This document shows positions 45,964 to 55,177 of a DNA stretch of 64,000 nucleotides, piece after piece. The stretch is from contig JADFZZ010000023.1 in NCBI GenBank assembly GCA_015232315.1, forward strand, positions 1 to 64,000, written 5' to 3'. The first letter of the stretch is position 1, and each line of letters starts with the position of its first letter. The notes beneath the pieces are model-generated. The model ran no database searches and was not told the DNA's origin. It worked only from the letters and a program-made list of their open reading frames with translations. The translations under genes and the position numbers were made by a program. The DNA comes from SAR324 cluster bacterium (GTDB taxonomy: Bacteria; SAR324; NAC60-12).

Positions 45964-46190
45964 TCATGCAGTGTCCTGTGCCAGAGGAAACCGCAGGATA
46001 AAACTGGTTCCCTGATCAGGGGTGGTTTCAACCTGCATGTTGCCATGCAGTTCGTTGATCGTGTTCTGTACGACATCCACCCACCCCCCCTCTTCCGGAT
46101 AAATCAGTGACTTGTTCCGCTGTGCTGAATCCCGGTAGAAAAAAATTTCCACACAGTGTCCTCGTCGGCAGTGTCCCCGCCCAATGGCTA
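45964..46190 (-). pseudogene. Remnant of a CheA-type histidine kinase ATPase domain
   Basis: Two minus-strand frames rejoin into a clear CheA-type sequence: FLPGFSTAEQVTDLSGR in one frame, then, after a break at a run of C/G near 46081-46088, VDVVQNTINELHGNMQVETT followed by PDQGTSFILRFPL in another. These are the G2/G3-type motifs of the CheA catalytic domain (normally GRGVGMDVV). The sequence stops directly after RFPLAQDTA, so the C-terminal CheW-like domain is missing, and the upstream domains are gone as well. This is the decayed end of a chemotaxis kinase gene. Confidence 0.75.
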
Positions 46191-46293
46191 AGGTTTTTTT
46201 CCGAATTTTCCGAACTTTGTAGTTGGAATAAATCATCTAATTTGTTAGAGGTCGATATACCCAATCCTCACTCATTGATAGCTCTTCGGGAAT

Positions 46294-49200
46294 ATGTTGT
46301 TTGACCTCATACGCTTTGATTATTTTTTCCCTCGGGTGTTTCTCCTGCTGGTGAATGCCTGTGTGTTATTTTTTCTGGCCTCCCTGATCATCCAGACGGG
46401 GAGGGAAGAACGAAAACATCAGTTGCTCAGCATTTTCCTGATCATCCAGACAATTTCCTGTCTTAATTCTGCGTTTCGCCATCTGCTGATATCCCATCAA
46501 CTGGCATTATACATTGTCAGGGGCGATGCCATGATTTATCTGTTCAGCATTCCTGTCGGAATTCATTTTATTCATAAAGTCGTGGGCCTTCAGAATCGTC
46601 AATGGCTACCCCGATTCCTGTATCTGTTTATTTTATTTTCATTGCCGCTGGTTTTGACCCCGTATTATATTTGGGGAATACAGGAAACTCCCTATGGTCT
46701 GGGATGGAGGGGCGGATGGTTTCAAAAAACAATTAGCCTCACAGCGTTGCTGGTCGTGTGTTATGGAACCGCATTGCTGATCAAACAGTTACTGCGTAAC
46801 AATTCGGTCAAAAAACAGCAGGAGTTGTGGTTTGTTCTGGGTGGGTTTGCCTCAAATGCCATGTTGCAGATCATCTCTGCCATTCTGAATACTCTGGAGA
46901 TTCGTATTTATCCGATTTCAGATTTTGCTTTTATTCCAATGCTACTGATGACCTACGGCGTCCTGCGTTACCGTTTTCTGGAAACACAACAAAGCTGGAT
47001 TTCAGAAAAAACACTGGCAAAAGTCATGTTCTGGTTTGCGTGGATGGCGCCATTGATAGCGCTGGTTTACATCGCGCTGATTCCTGAACAATTGCTTCTG
47101 CCGGATGTCTATGATCGGGTGATTCATTATGGATTGCCTTCGCTGGTGACCATTGTGACCTGTTTCGGACTGGCCTCATTTTGTTTGTCCGCGGGTTTCA
47201 TGCAGATGGATAACCGGTTGTTCGGAATTACATGCCTGCTCTGGGGAGGACTGGGCATTGAGATGCTGTTTCATCATGTCCTGGGCGATGCGACGACAGA
47301 CCTTGTCATCACAAGGATTGATCATTTTTTTCTGGTTTATCAGGTGCCGGTTTATATGCATCTGATCTATACGCTCATCGACAGGCAACACCGGAAATTG
47401 ATCGTGTCCAATTATCTGCTGTCTTTTATGCTCATGTGCACGGTTCCTACATCCTGGTATTATCAGGATACAATGCGCTCGTTTTCCTGGGGATGGTATC
47501 CCGTTCCCTCCTGGGGATTTCTGATTTTTTCAGTCAATTCAGGAGTCATGTTGCTCTGGGGCCTGTTTTTGCTGTGGCGTGCATGGCGGGTGGACACAAC
47601 TTCAGAACGAAAACAGCAGTTGGGTTTTATCTTTGCGGGGATTTCCTTTGTGGCGCTCCTCAATCTGGGCAGTGCGTTGCCTGTTTTCGGTATTTCGCTG
47701 TATCCACCCGGAAATTTTACCTTTCTTCCCATGTTCATGATGGCCTGGGGAATATTTCGTCATGATCTGCTTAAATTCAATCCGTATACAAAAAAAAGGA
47801 TACTCGCAAAAATTCTCACGGGTTGTACCTGGCTGGGATATGGTGCCTGTGTTCCTGTGTTGTGGTGGACGTTACGGGATCTTCCACCGGAATACATCCT
47901 GGAGCGCATCATTCCTTATGGTTTGCCGCCGCTTGTTTCGTTTCTGTGCGCGTTCACACTTTCATTCATGTTGCTTAAATTCGCGCCCAATCAGCAGGAA
48001 AGTCAGGTGTTCAACCTGATTTGTCTGTTGTATGGCTTTCTGAATCTTGATATTTTTCTGAACAGCATTGTGCCTGATAGTACCATTGGTCTCCGTCTGG
48101 CACGGTTGAATCACTTTTTTTTCGTGCTCACGTTAGGTCTCAATCTGCATTTGCTGTTTCTGCTGACCAGGCGCAAACGGCATCAATGGCTGGTAAAAGT
48201 CGGTTATGCCATCAGTTTCATGATGGTGCCTCTCAGCCAGACATCCTGGTATTTTCAGGGGATGTACCGTTATGAATGGGGATTTTTCGCCCAAAAATCA
48301 GTTCTGTTTGACTTCATGAGTCTCTGCTGGACCGGGGGAATTATCTACAGTGTCATCATTCTGTTCAAGCACTACCATCACAGTGTTCAACCGTTTGAGA
48401 AGCATCGTACACTCTATTTGCTGGCAGGATGGTTTCTGTCGACAGTGATGCTGTTCGGCAATATTCCCGCAATGCATGGCTATGAAGTGTATCCTTCGGG
48501 GAATTTTTCTTTCATTCCGTTATCTGTCATGGCTTATGGCATGATGGTGCACAACCTCAAGGAATTGCTCGCCCTCATCCGTACAGGAGCCTATTGGATT
48601 CTGCTTGGGATTGTATTGGTTTTCACCATGTTCTTTCTGGAGAGCCTTCTTGCTTTGTGGCATATTCCGACGCCATGGAGTCTGGTTCTGGAAGTCATGG
48701 CCGGTCTGAGTGCTTATCTTATTCTCAAGCGGGTTCTGATCGCTGTATTGAACGTGTTTATTCCCCCCGAAACAGTGTCTTTTCAACAAAATTTTGATTT
48801 TCTGATAGAACTGCTTTCACAGTCCACCCGTTATCGGGAAGTGTTTCAGTTTGTGAGTTATTCCCTGTTTAACAAGGTATCCGCTGAACGCTGTGCGGTT
48901 TTGGCTGTTTCTCAAGGTCGGACAGAACTTTCGGGTTGGGACTACCGGAGTTTCCAGACAGGTTTTTTTGAGCAGGCCAACCCGGTGTACGGAGCCGAAG
49001 AACCCTTGCAATTGAGCATCGCACACCCTGTTTTCGCTAAAATTGTACAGCGAAACAAAATTTATTTTCAGGAGGAAATCGCACAGAAATTATTCCTCCT
49101 GGACATTCTCAATGAGGCAGGGGACAGAGTGACGCAGGCGGAGATCATTCATCCCATTTACTATGAAGAGCAACTCATTGGTGTGATTCTGCTGGATGAG

Positions 49201-50796
49201 AAAACAGATGGATCGCTGTTTTCGTTGATGGAACAAGATTTTATCCATCAGATCGGCAGTGCCCTGGGCCCCTTTCTCAACAGTATCCGTCTGACTCAGG
49301 GGTTGGAAGACAAAGTAGAGGAAAGAACCCGACAACTGGCTGATGCTCACAACGAAATGTCACATATCAATCAGGTCATGGGTCTGGTCAATTCCACACT
49401 GAATATCCAGGATGTGATCATGGCTGTCATGCAATCCCTGGTCAATGTGTTGAATTTCAACCAGTGCGGTGTGTTTCTGGTGGACTCCGAAAAACAGATC
49501 ATGAAAGCGGATGTTTATTACGGATCAGGAGTGACTCATGAAATAGCCAGTCAGATTCTGCAAGTGGAATTACCTTTCAAGGCTTATACAAGCTATATTT
49601 GTGAAACCTGCCTGAATCAGGAAATTTATTATTTTTCCCCTGTCACTCCTGAAATGGTTTCATGCTTTTTTCAGGCGGATTACAATTTTCATCAAATAAA
49701 TCCTGTCGCCTCCTATCTTCTGTTTCCTTTAATCATCCAGAACAAAGCCATCGGCACACTGGTGTTTTCGCACTCAGAGGAACCTTTTTCTCTTGAGGAG
49801 CAGGATCTTGAACGAATCCAGCGGTATGTGTCCCAGGTTGCGTCGGCGGTGCACAACGCTCACTTGTATTCGCAACTGAAGCAAACCAGGTTTCAACTGG
49901 CGGAATCCCAAAAAATCATGGCGATGACACAGACCTTTCAAAAATTTGTACCACAGCAGTTTTTGCGCAGAATTGCTGGTGAAAACCTCGAAGAAATCGC
50001 GCTGGGTGTTGCTCAAGGTGATTTTATTACGGTGCTGTTTTCCGATATCCGGAATTTTACAGGTTTTTCAGAAACGGTCACGCCTCAGGAATTGCTGAAT
50101 TTTCTCAATGCCTATTTTCAGCGAATGAGTGACGCAATTCATCAGTGTCAGGGATTCATTGACAAATTCATTGGTGACGCGATCATGGCCTTGTTTGATT
50201 TGCCCGACCAAACAGATGAACAGGAAGCCGTTTGCGCCATTCATGCGGCAATCACCATGCAGAAAGCGGTTGCGGAATATAACCGGCACCGGGCGCAATC
50301 AGGGTATCATCCCGTCAAAACCGGAATCGGGATCCATAGTGGTCCTGTGGTGATTGGAACAGTAGGATCCCGTGACAGGATGGACAGCACAGTATTGGGG
50401 GACACGGTCAATGTGGCCTCACGTCTGGAAAGTCTGACCAAACAATATGGTGTGCCCATCATCGTCAGCGGCCATACCATAAAAATGATCCACTCCATGA
50501 AATTGTTCAGTTACAGGGAAATTGATTATATTCAGGTTCGGGGAAAATCAGAGTGGGTGACCATTTATGAGATTTTTGACCATGATTCTGCTGAAATTCG
50601 GGAACTCAAACAAAAATCCGGAACGCATCTTCAGATGGGCTTAGCCCATCGATACGTTCAGGATTGGGCCTCCGCAGAACACCATTTCCAACAGGCACTC
50701 CAGATTTATCCGGAAGACCCGGTGGCCAGGTATCATCACAATCAATGGCAACAGCAACTAGAGACGCTGTCGCCTCAAACGCCGCTTGTGCAGTGA
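46294..50796 (+). CDS. Giant class III adenylate cyclase with three tandem membrane sensor modules and two GAF domains
   Basis: 1500 residues. The first 770 residues are three tandem copies of a seven-helix membrane module with a period of about 264: the YP..(D/N)F.F.P motif occurs at 206, 470 and 733, and (H/P)YGLP starts modules 2 and 3 at 278 and 541. Two GAF domains follow (about 790-1010 and 1040-1200), separated by a coiled coil (DKVEERTRQLADAHNEM). The cyclase domain (about 1235-1420) has both metal aspartates (FSDIRNFT D1251, FIGDAI D1295), the adenine-selecting lysine K1291 and NVASRLE, all intact, so it should make cyclic AMP. The C-terminus is TPR-like. The ribosome site is weak. 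No receptor ligand can be named. Confidence 0.88.
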   Translation: MLFDLIRFDYFFPRVFLLLVNACVLFFLASLIIQTGREERKHQLLSIFLIIQTISCLNSAFRHLLISHQLALYIVRGDAMIYLFSIPVGIHFIHKVVGLQNRQWLPRFLYLFILFSLPLVLTPYYIWGIQETPYGLGWRGGWFQKTISLTALLVVCYGTALLIKQLLRNNSVKKQQELWFVLGGFASNAMLQIISAILNTLEIRIYPISDFAFIPMLLMTYGVLRYRFLETQQSWISEKTLAKVMFWFAWMAPLIALVYIALIPEQLLLPDVYDRVIHYGLPSLVTIVTCFGLASFCLSAGFMQMDNRLFGITCLLWGGLGIEMLFHHVLGDATTDLVITRIDHFFLVYQVPVYMHLIYTLIDRQHRKLIVSNYLLSFMLMCTVPTSWYYQDTMRSFSWGWYPVPSWGFLIFSVNSGVMLLWGLFLLWRAWRVDTTSERKQQLGFIFAGISFVALLNLGSALPVFGISLYPPGNFTFLPMFMMAWGIFRHDLLKFNPYTKKRILAKILTGCTWLGYGACVPVLWWTLRDLPPEYILERIIPYGLPPLVSFLCAFTLSFMLLKFAPNQQESQVFNLICLLYGFLNLDIFLNSIVPDSTIGLRLARLNHFFFVLTLGLNLHLLFLLTRRKRHQWLVKVGYAISFMMVPLSQTSWYFQGMYRYEWGFFAQKSVLFDFMSLCWTGGIIYSVIILFKHYHHSVQPFEKHRTLYLLAGWFLSTVMLFGNIPAMHGYEVYPSGNFSFIPLSVMAYGMMVHNLKELLALIRTGAYWILLGIVLVFTMFFLESLLALWHIPTPWSLVLEVMAGLSAYLILKRVLIAVLNVFIPPETVSFQQNFDFLIELLSQSTRYREVFQFVSYSLFNKVSAERCAVLAVSQGRTELSGWDYRSFQTGFFEQANPVYGAEEPLQLSIAHPVFAKIVQRNKIYFQEEIAQKLFLLDILNEAGDRVTQAEIIHPIYYEEQLIGVILLDEKTDGSLFSLMEQDFIHQIGSALGPFLNSIRLTQGLEDKVEERTRQLADAHNEMSHINQVMGLVNSTLNIQDVIMAVMQSLVNVLNFNQCGVFLVDSEKQIMKADVYYGSGVTHEIASQILQVELPFKAYTSYICETCLNQEIYYFSPVTPEMVSCFFQADYNFHQINPVASYLLFPLIIQNKAIGTLVFSHSEEPFSLEEQDLERIQRYVSQVASAVHNAHLYSQLKQTRFQLAESQKIMAMTQTFQKFVPQQFLRRIAGENLEEIALGVAQGDFITVLFSDIRNFTGFSETVTPQELLNFLNAYFQRMSDAIHQCQGFIDKFIGDAIMALFDLPDQTDEQEAVCAIHAAITMQKAVAEYNRHRAQSGYHPVKTGIGIHSGPVVIGTVGSRDRMDSTVLGDTVNVASRLESLTKQYGVPIIVSGHTIKMIHSMKLFSYREIDYIQVRGKSEWVTIYEIFDHDSAEIRELKQKSGTHLQMGLAHRYVQDWASAEHHFQQALQIYPEDPVARYHHNQWQQQLETLSPQTPLVQ

Positions 50797-51128
50797 TTCC
50801 GGTTGAGATACAACAGTCCGCACGTTAAAATTTAAAAAGTTTCAAAAAATGCATGAGCATCTTCTCCATGAAAACGCATCTCTTTTTTTCCTCTCTTTTC
50901 CCTCATTTCCAACGGGAACCCGGATACGGCTGAGTTATACCCTGTTGTGTCTCTTCGTCATGTTTTGTGGCGTTCCGCATTTCAGTTCCAACGGAAAATT
51001 CTGAAAAACTATTGATTACCGGGGTTTCTGCGCAGAACGCCCGCAATGTTTTTCCTGAACAGGCGATGTGTTGTCCTTCATGGGACCGACGCTGTTTGGA
51101 TCTCAAAATCAGTTTTCCGGGTTATCCT
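50797..51128. other. Region between the cyclase and 2OG oxygenase genes
   Basis: About 330 bp. A GTG at 50967 would extend the oxygenase frame upstream by 54 residues, but that extension has no recognisable domain. Another frame from about 50850 (51 codons) is hydrophobic but has no clear ribosome site. I see no defined element. Confidence 0.45.
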
Positions 51129-51737
51129 ATGGCATGTAACAAACAATGGGCTCAGATCATAACGGATCTGACCGTGCATGGCTGGTCTGTTCAAACAGAT
51201 TTCGTTTCGAGGGATTTGGTTGGAGCGTTAAAAAAAACAGCAGAGAATTTATGGCAGGAAAATGAATTCAAAAAAGCAGGAGTCGGACGTCAAAATAATT
51301 ATTTGAGGAATCCTGAAATCCGGAGCGATTATATTTTCTGGATGGATGAGGTTCAGACACCCGATGTAGAGGAATGGAATCATTTACTGGACAACATGAA
51401 AGCACAACTGAATCGGGAATTGTTTCTGGGGTTGGAAGAGGTCGAATCCATGTTTGCGATTTATCCGCCTGGTGCCTTTTATGCCAGACACAGAGACAGG
51501 TTTGCGGATAATGATCAACGGACGATTTCATGTGTGCTGTATCTCAATGAAACATGGTCCGGAGAAGATGGTGGAACCCTTAGAATTCATGCGGATGAGA
51601 AGCATTTTGTTGATGTTCCTCCGGAGGCGGGAACTTGTGCGATTTTTCGCAGTGATACCATTCTTCATGAAGTGCTTCCGGCAAACAGGCAAAGATTCAG
51701 TGTCACCAACTGGTTCCGTCGCAGACCTCTGCTGTGA
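51129..51737 (+). CDS. 2-oxoglutarate/Fe(II)-dependent oxygenase (prolyl 4-hydroxylase type)
   Basis: 202 residues from the ATG at 51129; the frame is open further to a GTG at 50967, but the family usually begins near the chosen site. Iron ligands H121 and D123 (ARHRDRF) and H180 (ILHEVLP), and the 2-oxoglutarate-binding R189 (RFSVTNW), are all present. Conserved YLNETWSGEDGG lies between them. These enzymes hydroxylate peptidyl proline or small molecules. The target is unknown. It lies alone between the cyclase and the toxin/immunity pair. Confidence 0.85.
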   Translation: MACNKQWAQIITDLTVHGWSVQTDFVSRDLVGALKKTAENLWQENEFKKAGVGRQNNYLRNPEIRSDYIFWMDEVQTPDVEEWNHLLDNMKAQLNRELFLGLEEVESMFAIYPPGAFYARHRDRFADNDQRTISCVLYLNETWSGEDGGTLRIHADEKHFVDVPPEAGTCAIFRSDTILHEVLPANRQRFSVTNWFRRRPLL

Positions 51738-51816
51738 GGAATGGCTTGACATGAAATTTATGTCCCCTCATATTTTATGAAAATGAATTTATAAATCAGA
51801 TCTCTGAAAGAATATA

Positions 51817-52074
51817 ATGATCACAATATTTGAAAATAATGCCAAACACATTTTTAGAAATGCCAAAGGACATCTATCGCAAGACACTCCGGAAAACAGA
51901 GAACTTCTCATGTCTATTGTGACCGATAAAAATCTGAATGGCGTGGATGAAAATGGTACGAGCTGGTATTCCAAAATATTTCCTGATGAAACCCAGGTTT
52001 GGGTATGTGTCAGAGATTCAAAAATCAGAAATGGCGGAATCAACTTGAAACCAAGAAAATTACCACCCATCTAA
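51817..52074 (+). CDS. Stand-alone toxin-like domain (CDI/polymorphic toxin C-terminal type)
   Basis: 85 residues with no signal peptide. The end of the protein, WYSKIFPDETQVWVCVRDSK followed by IRNGGINLKPRK, matches the conserved C-terminal part of contact-dependent inhibition and other polymorphic toxins (W..... dG.QVWV..R.G.I.nGG.N..P). The N-terminal part HIFRNAKGHLSQDTPENREL is also typical of these toxin tips. Known relatives are nucleases, but no catalytic residues can be assigned. The surprise is that it stands alone without the long exported carrier protein. The next gene is its likely immunity partner. Confidence 0.65.
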   Translation: MITIFENNAKHIFRNAKGHLSQDTPENRELLMSIVTDKNLNGVDENGTSWYSKIFPDETQVWVCVRDSKIRNGGINLKPRKLPPI

Positions 52075-52084
52075 AAAGGTATTT

Positions 52085-52288
52085 ATGAAAATAGACGAAA
52101 TACAAGCTTATGGAATCATGGAGATTTTCTTGAGGAAATACTATGAACGGACGAAATCAGACGATATTGCCATGATACTAAGTGACATGCAAATCATGCT
52201 CGATGGTGAAAGTGCTGATCCGGCAACGCTGATTGAATGGCAAGAGTGTGTCAGTTTGTTTTTTGAAAGGAATCGAAAAGCTTCATAA
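52085..52288 (+). CDS. Likely immunity protein for the adjacent toxin
   Basis: 67 residues with AAGG five bases before the ATG, 10 bases after the toxin stop. It is helical: AYGIMEIFLRKYYERTKSDD followed by IAMILSDM and ADPATLIEWQECV. This is the pattern of CDI-type immunity proteins (FL..YY..TKSDD...LL..M.........DPA...W). The paired arrangement, toxin then immunity, supports this. The assignment is by pattern and memory. Confidence 0.65.
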   Translation: MKIDEIQAYGIMEIFLRKYYERTKSDDIAMILSDMQIMLDGESADPATLIEWQECVSLFFERNRKAS

Positions 52289-52301
52289 ACAATTCAGCAC
52301 C

Positions 52302-53729
52302 TCATCGCAGGCTTTCCACAAATTCCTCAAGCTGTTCAAAGGTGCGGCATTCCCGAAATTCAGTACAATAGTGCAGATAGGTATTGACTTCGCTGTCACC
52401 GGAATTCCAGAGTCGGGAGGATTCAGGATTTAGCCAGATCACCCGGCGGGCTTTTTTATAAATTTTTTCGAGAATATGGTGTTCAGTCATGTTGCCGTTG
52501 TTGCGGGCATCGCCCAGAATCATGACGGTGGTTCTGGAGCCAATCAGTTCCATGTGGTTCTGCTCAAAATCACGGAAGGCCTGTCCATAGTCGGATTGTC
52601 CCGGTTGTTTCAGTGGTTTTGCGTCCATGATGGCATGAAGTGATTGTTCCCAGGAAAATCCATGAAAATAATCGGTAATTTCTTCCATGTTGTCTGAAAA
52701 CACAAAACTGCGGATTCTGCGGAACTGACTGGACAGAGCATAAATCAGGCTCAAGGTCACTTGAACCACGCCAAACATGGATCCTGAAACATCACATAAA
52801 ATCACTAAGTCCCCTTTGTGTTTTTTGGGGGCGTGATAATGAAGTTTGATGGGGATTCCGCCAAAACGCATGCTGTGCCGGAACGTTTTTTTAATATCAA
52901 TGTTTCCATGTTTTTTACGGCGTTGACGCAACGCCTGGGCCGTAGTGATTTTTCGAATCAGATGATTCATCAATTCCAGCAGTTTTTCCTGATCTGTCCT
53001 GTAAAGATCCACCAGACTGCGCTGATGTTCTGTGGCATGCGGCATCACTGGCGACCGATAGATGCGGGGATGATCTGACAGGGTGGTGGTTTCGCCATAG
53101 AGCATACGGTCCAGCATTTTCAATTGTCTGTCATAGCGTTCGCGCGAACGTAGTATTTCAGGCTGAATGTCCGGATACTCTTCCACTTTCTGATCAAAAA
53201 AATGATGGAGCTGTCCCCGGATTTGGTCAATGGAACGCCAGATTCGCAGTTTCTGCCCTAAAATCATGATTCCTGAGGCTGGAAGTTTTCCTGAACTGCC
53301 CTGGGTTTCTCCCATGCGCAACTGATCAATCCGTTCAAGAATGCCTTCGCTGCCATGCAAGATAAAATCCGAGATTTCGCGTGCGGTGTCTTCTTCCGGC
53401 GAGAGCCAGCTATCCCGGTTTTCCCATTCCTGTTTCCATTGTTCAGCGAATTCAATCGGGCGGTCAGATTCTGTTTCCTGTATTTTATCCATTTCGGACA
53501 ATGTTTCTACAGGGTCCTGATGGCTGAAAAACAATTCAAAACAGCGGTCAAACCTGACAGAATCTTTGGGGGATTTGACAAAAAAAGCTTTCAATGTGGT
53601 GTGAAACTGGTTGCTGTCAAACAGGTTGATCCAAGGCAGGGCCTGGACGCAATCCACGGTTTCAGCCGGGCTGACCATGACTCCGGAGGCCCTGAGCATT
53701 TTGGCGAAGCGGGCAATGGTGTTTTCCAT
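52302..53729 (-). CDS. VWA-domain protein (CoxE-like)
   Basis: 475 residues from the ATG at 53729, with GAGG upstream. The N-terminal half is helical; the C-terminal half is a von Willebrand factor A domain with MIDAS motif DVSGSM (D313, S315, S317) and the conserved GDARNN near 395-400. Such proteins cooperate with a MoxR-type AAA ATPase in assembling metal enzymes or in stress responses; CoxE matures the Mo/Cu carbon monoxide dehydrogenase. The MoxR partner lies immediately upstream in the same operon (7 bp gap). No molybdenum enzyme genes are present, so the target is unknown. Confidence 0.85.
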   Translation of the reverse strand: MENTIARFAKMLRASGVMVSPAETVDCVQALPWINLFDSNQFHTTLKAFFVKSPKDSVRFDRCFELFFSHQDPVETLSEMDKIQETESDRPIEFAEQWKQEWENRDSWLSPEEDTAREISDFILHGSEGILERIDQLRMGETQGSSGKLPASGIMILGQKLRIWRSIDQIRGQLHHFFDQKVEEYPDIQPEILRSRERYDRQLKMLDRMLYGETTTLSDHPRIYRSPVMPHATEHQRSLVDLYRTDQEKLLELMNHLIRKITTAQALRQRRKKHGNIDIKKTFRHSMRFGGIPIKLHYHAPKKHKGDLVILCDVSGSMFGVVQVTLSLIYALSSQFRRIRSFVFSDNMEEITDYFHGFSWEQSLHAIMDAKPLKQPGQSDYGQAFRDFEQNHMELIGSRTTVMILGDARNNGNMTEHHILEKIYKKARRVIWLNPESSRLWNSGDSEVNTYLHYCTEFRECRTFEQLEEFVESLR

Positions 53730-53736
53730 GAAAACC

Positions 53737-54654
53737 TCACAGCAACTGTTTTCTGACCAGCTCAACATCGCTCTGATATTTCAGCAGAACCGAGAGCGTG
53801 TGGCGTATATCCGCATGATTCCATTCCTTCAACTGCAACAGCAGCAGGCTCTGGATCCAGTCAATGGATTCGGAAATGCTGGGTGTTTTTTTCAAATCCA
53901 GTTTCCGGACTTTATGGACAAATTCCAGTGTTTGTGACAGCAGTTTGGGATTGGCTTCCGGAACTTTGGCGGCAATGATCTGCTGTTCGATTTCCAGGGT
54001 TGGATAATCAATAAACAGGTGCAGACAACGCCGTTTCAGGGCATCACTGAGATCGCGCTGATCGTTGGATGTCAACAATACCACCGGAGCTTCAATTGCC
54101 CGGATGGTGCCCAGTTCTGGAATTGTCACCGCAAAATCTGACAGGAACTCCAGAAGAAATGCTTCAAATTCAGGGTCTGATTTGTCCACTTCATCAATCA
54201 ACAACACACACCGTTGTGGACTTCGGAGTGATTTCAAGAGGGGTCGATTCAGCAGAAATTTTTCTGAAAAAAAAGCATCTTCCTGAGATGAAAGTTCCTT
54301 GACCGCCTCATTAATGGTTTGTGTATGAGCCAGCGTATCGCTAATTTTTTCCTTGAGGATCTGAATATAAAGAAGTTGTTTGGCATATTCCCATTCATAC
54401 AGTGCCTTGGATTCATCCAGACCTTCATAACATTGAAGGCGGATGAACTCCAGATTCATGGCCTGGGCAATACATTTGGCCAGTTCGGTTTTTCCAACGC
54501 CTGCCGGGCCTTCAACCAGCAGAGGTTTTTTCATTTTGATGGCCAGATACATCACCGTGGCAATCTGGTCACTGGCAATATAATGTCTGACAGCCAGAGC
54601 GTCTTTGATTTCCTGGGGGTTGGCGGGAAAGATGCCTTGCATGGGGAACTCCAT
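53737..54654 (-). CDS. MoxR-family AAA ATPase
   Basis: 305 residues. Walker A GPAGVGKTE (49-57), Walker B VLLIDEVDK (about 170), sensor motif LLTSNDQRDLSDALKRRCLH and the lid region follow the MoxR pattern. MoxR ATPases form hexamers that remodel or load metal into partner proteins. It is cotranscribed with the VWA-domain protein downstream, as is usual for MoxR/CoxE pairs. The start is a plain ATG with no strong ribosome site; an internal ATG four codons later is possible. Confidence 0.93.
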   Translation of the reverse strand: MEFPMQGIFPANPQEIKDALAVRHYIASDQIATVMYLAIKMKKPLLVEGPAGVGKTELAKCIAQAMNLEFIRLQCYEGLDESKALYEWEYAKQLLYIQILKEKISDTLAHTQTINEAVKELSSQEDAFFSEKFLLNRPLLKSLRSPQRCVLLIDEVDKSDPEFEAFLLEFLSDFAVTIPELGTIRAIEAPVVLLTSNDQRDLSDALKRRCLHLFIDYPTLEIEQQIIAAKVPEANPKLLSQTLEFVHKVRKLDLKKTPSISESIDWIQSLLLLQLKEWNHADIRHTLSVLLKYQSDVELVRKQLL

Positions 54655-54736
54655 CCATTCAGATTTTGAGTTAGTGTTCGGCTTGAAACGTTTGAAGATT
54701 CTTCTTCACCCTTGATTTGATGGACAGAGATTATAT

Positions 54737-55162
54737 ATGACACCTCCTGATGTGCAAGCACTGATTCAACGAACCCATGTGACCGCAGGGCAAAATCTGA
54801 AAATCCGCGAAAAACTGGAAAGTCTGCAAAATTCTTCTTTGGGTGATTCTGTCAGGCAACGCTGGGAAGAACTGTTGCCCATGGTGACAGATATTGGAAA
54901 TCAAATGTTGCGGCAATGGCTGGAACTGGCATTGCTGGGAACCTGCACAGGTTTTGCTGAACGCAACCTTTCTGCCACCCATCCTGATCATCAATACATT
55001 TATCCCAGGATTATTGAGGATGTCACCGCAATGTTTGAACATTTTCAGCGCAATGCCCTGTCGCTGGATTCAGCCGCTGTCGAATTTCAGGTTTTTGACT
55101 ATGGCATTCAGTGGGTTTATTACCTGGACTGGGATTTATATATGTCGAAGGAGTTGTATTGA
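54737..55162 (+). CDS. Hypothetical 141-residue protein
   Basis: Soluble, helical protein without a signal peptide (QALIQRTHVTAGQNLKIREK, MLRQWLELALLGTCTGFAER). The end is rich in aromatic residues (FDYGIQWVYYLDWDLYMS). No family is recognised. It is divergent from the MoxR gene, with the two start codons 82 bp apart. The ATG lacks a strong ribosome site. Confidence 0.55.
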   Translation: MTPPDVQALIQRTHVTAGQNLKIREKLESLQNSSLGDSVRQRWEELLPMVTDIGNQMLRQWLELALLGTCTGFAERNLSATHPDHQYIYPRIIEDVTAMFEHFQRNALSLDSAAVEFQVFDYGIQWVYYLDWDLYMSKELY

Positions 55163-55177
55163 ATCAATTTGAGCGGG

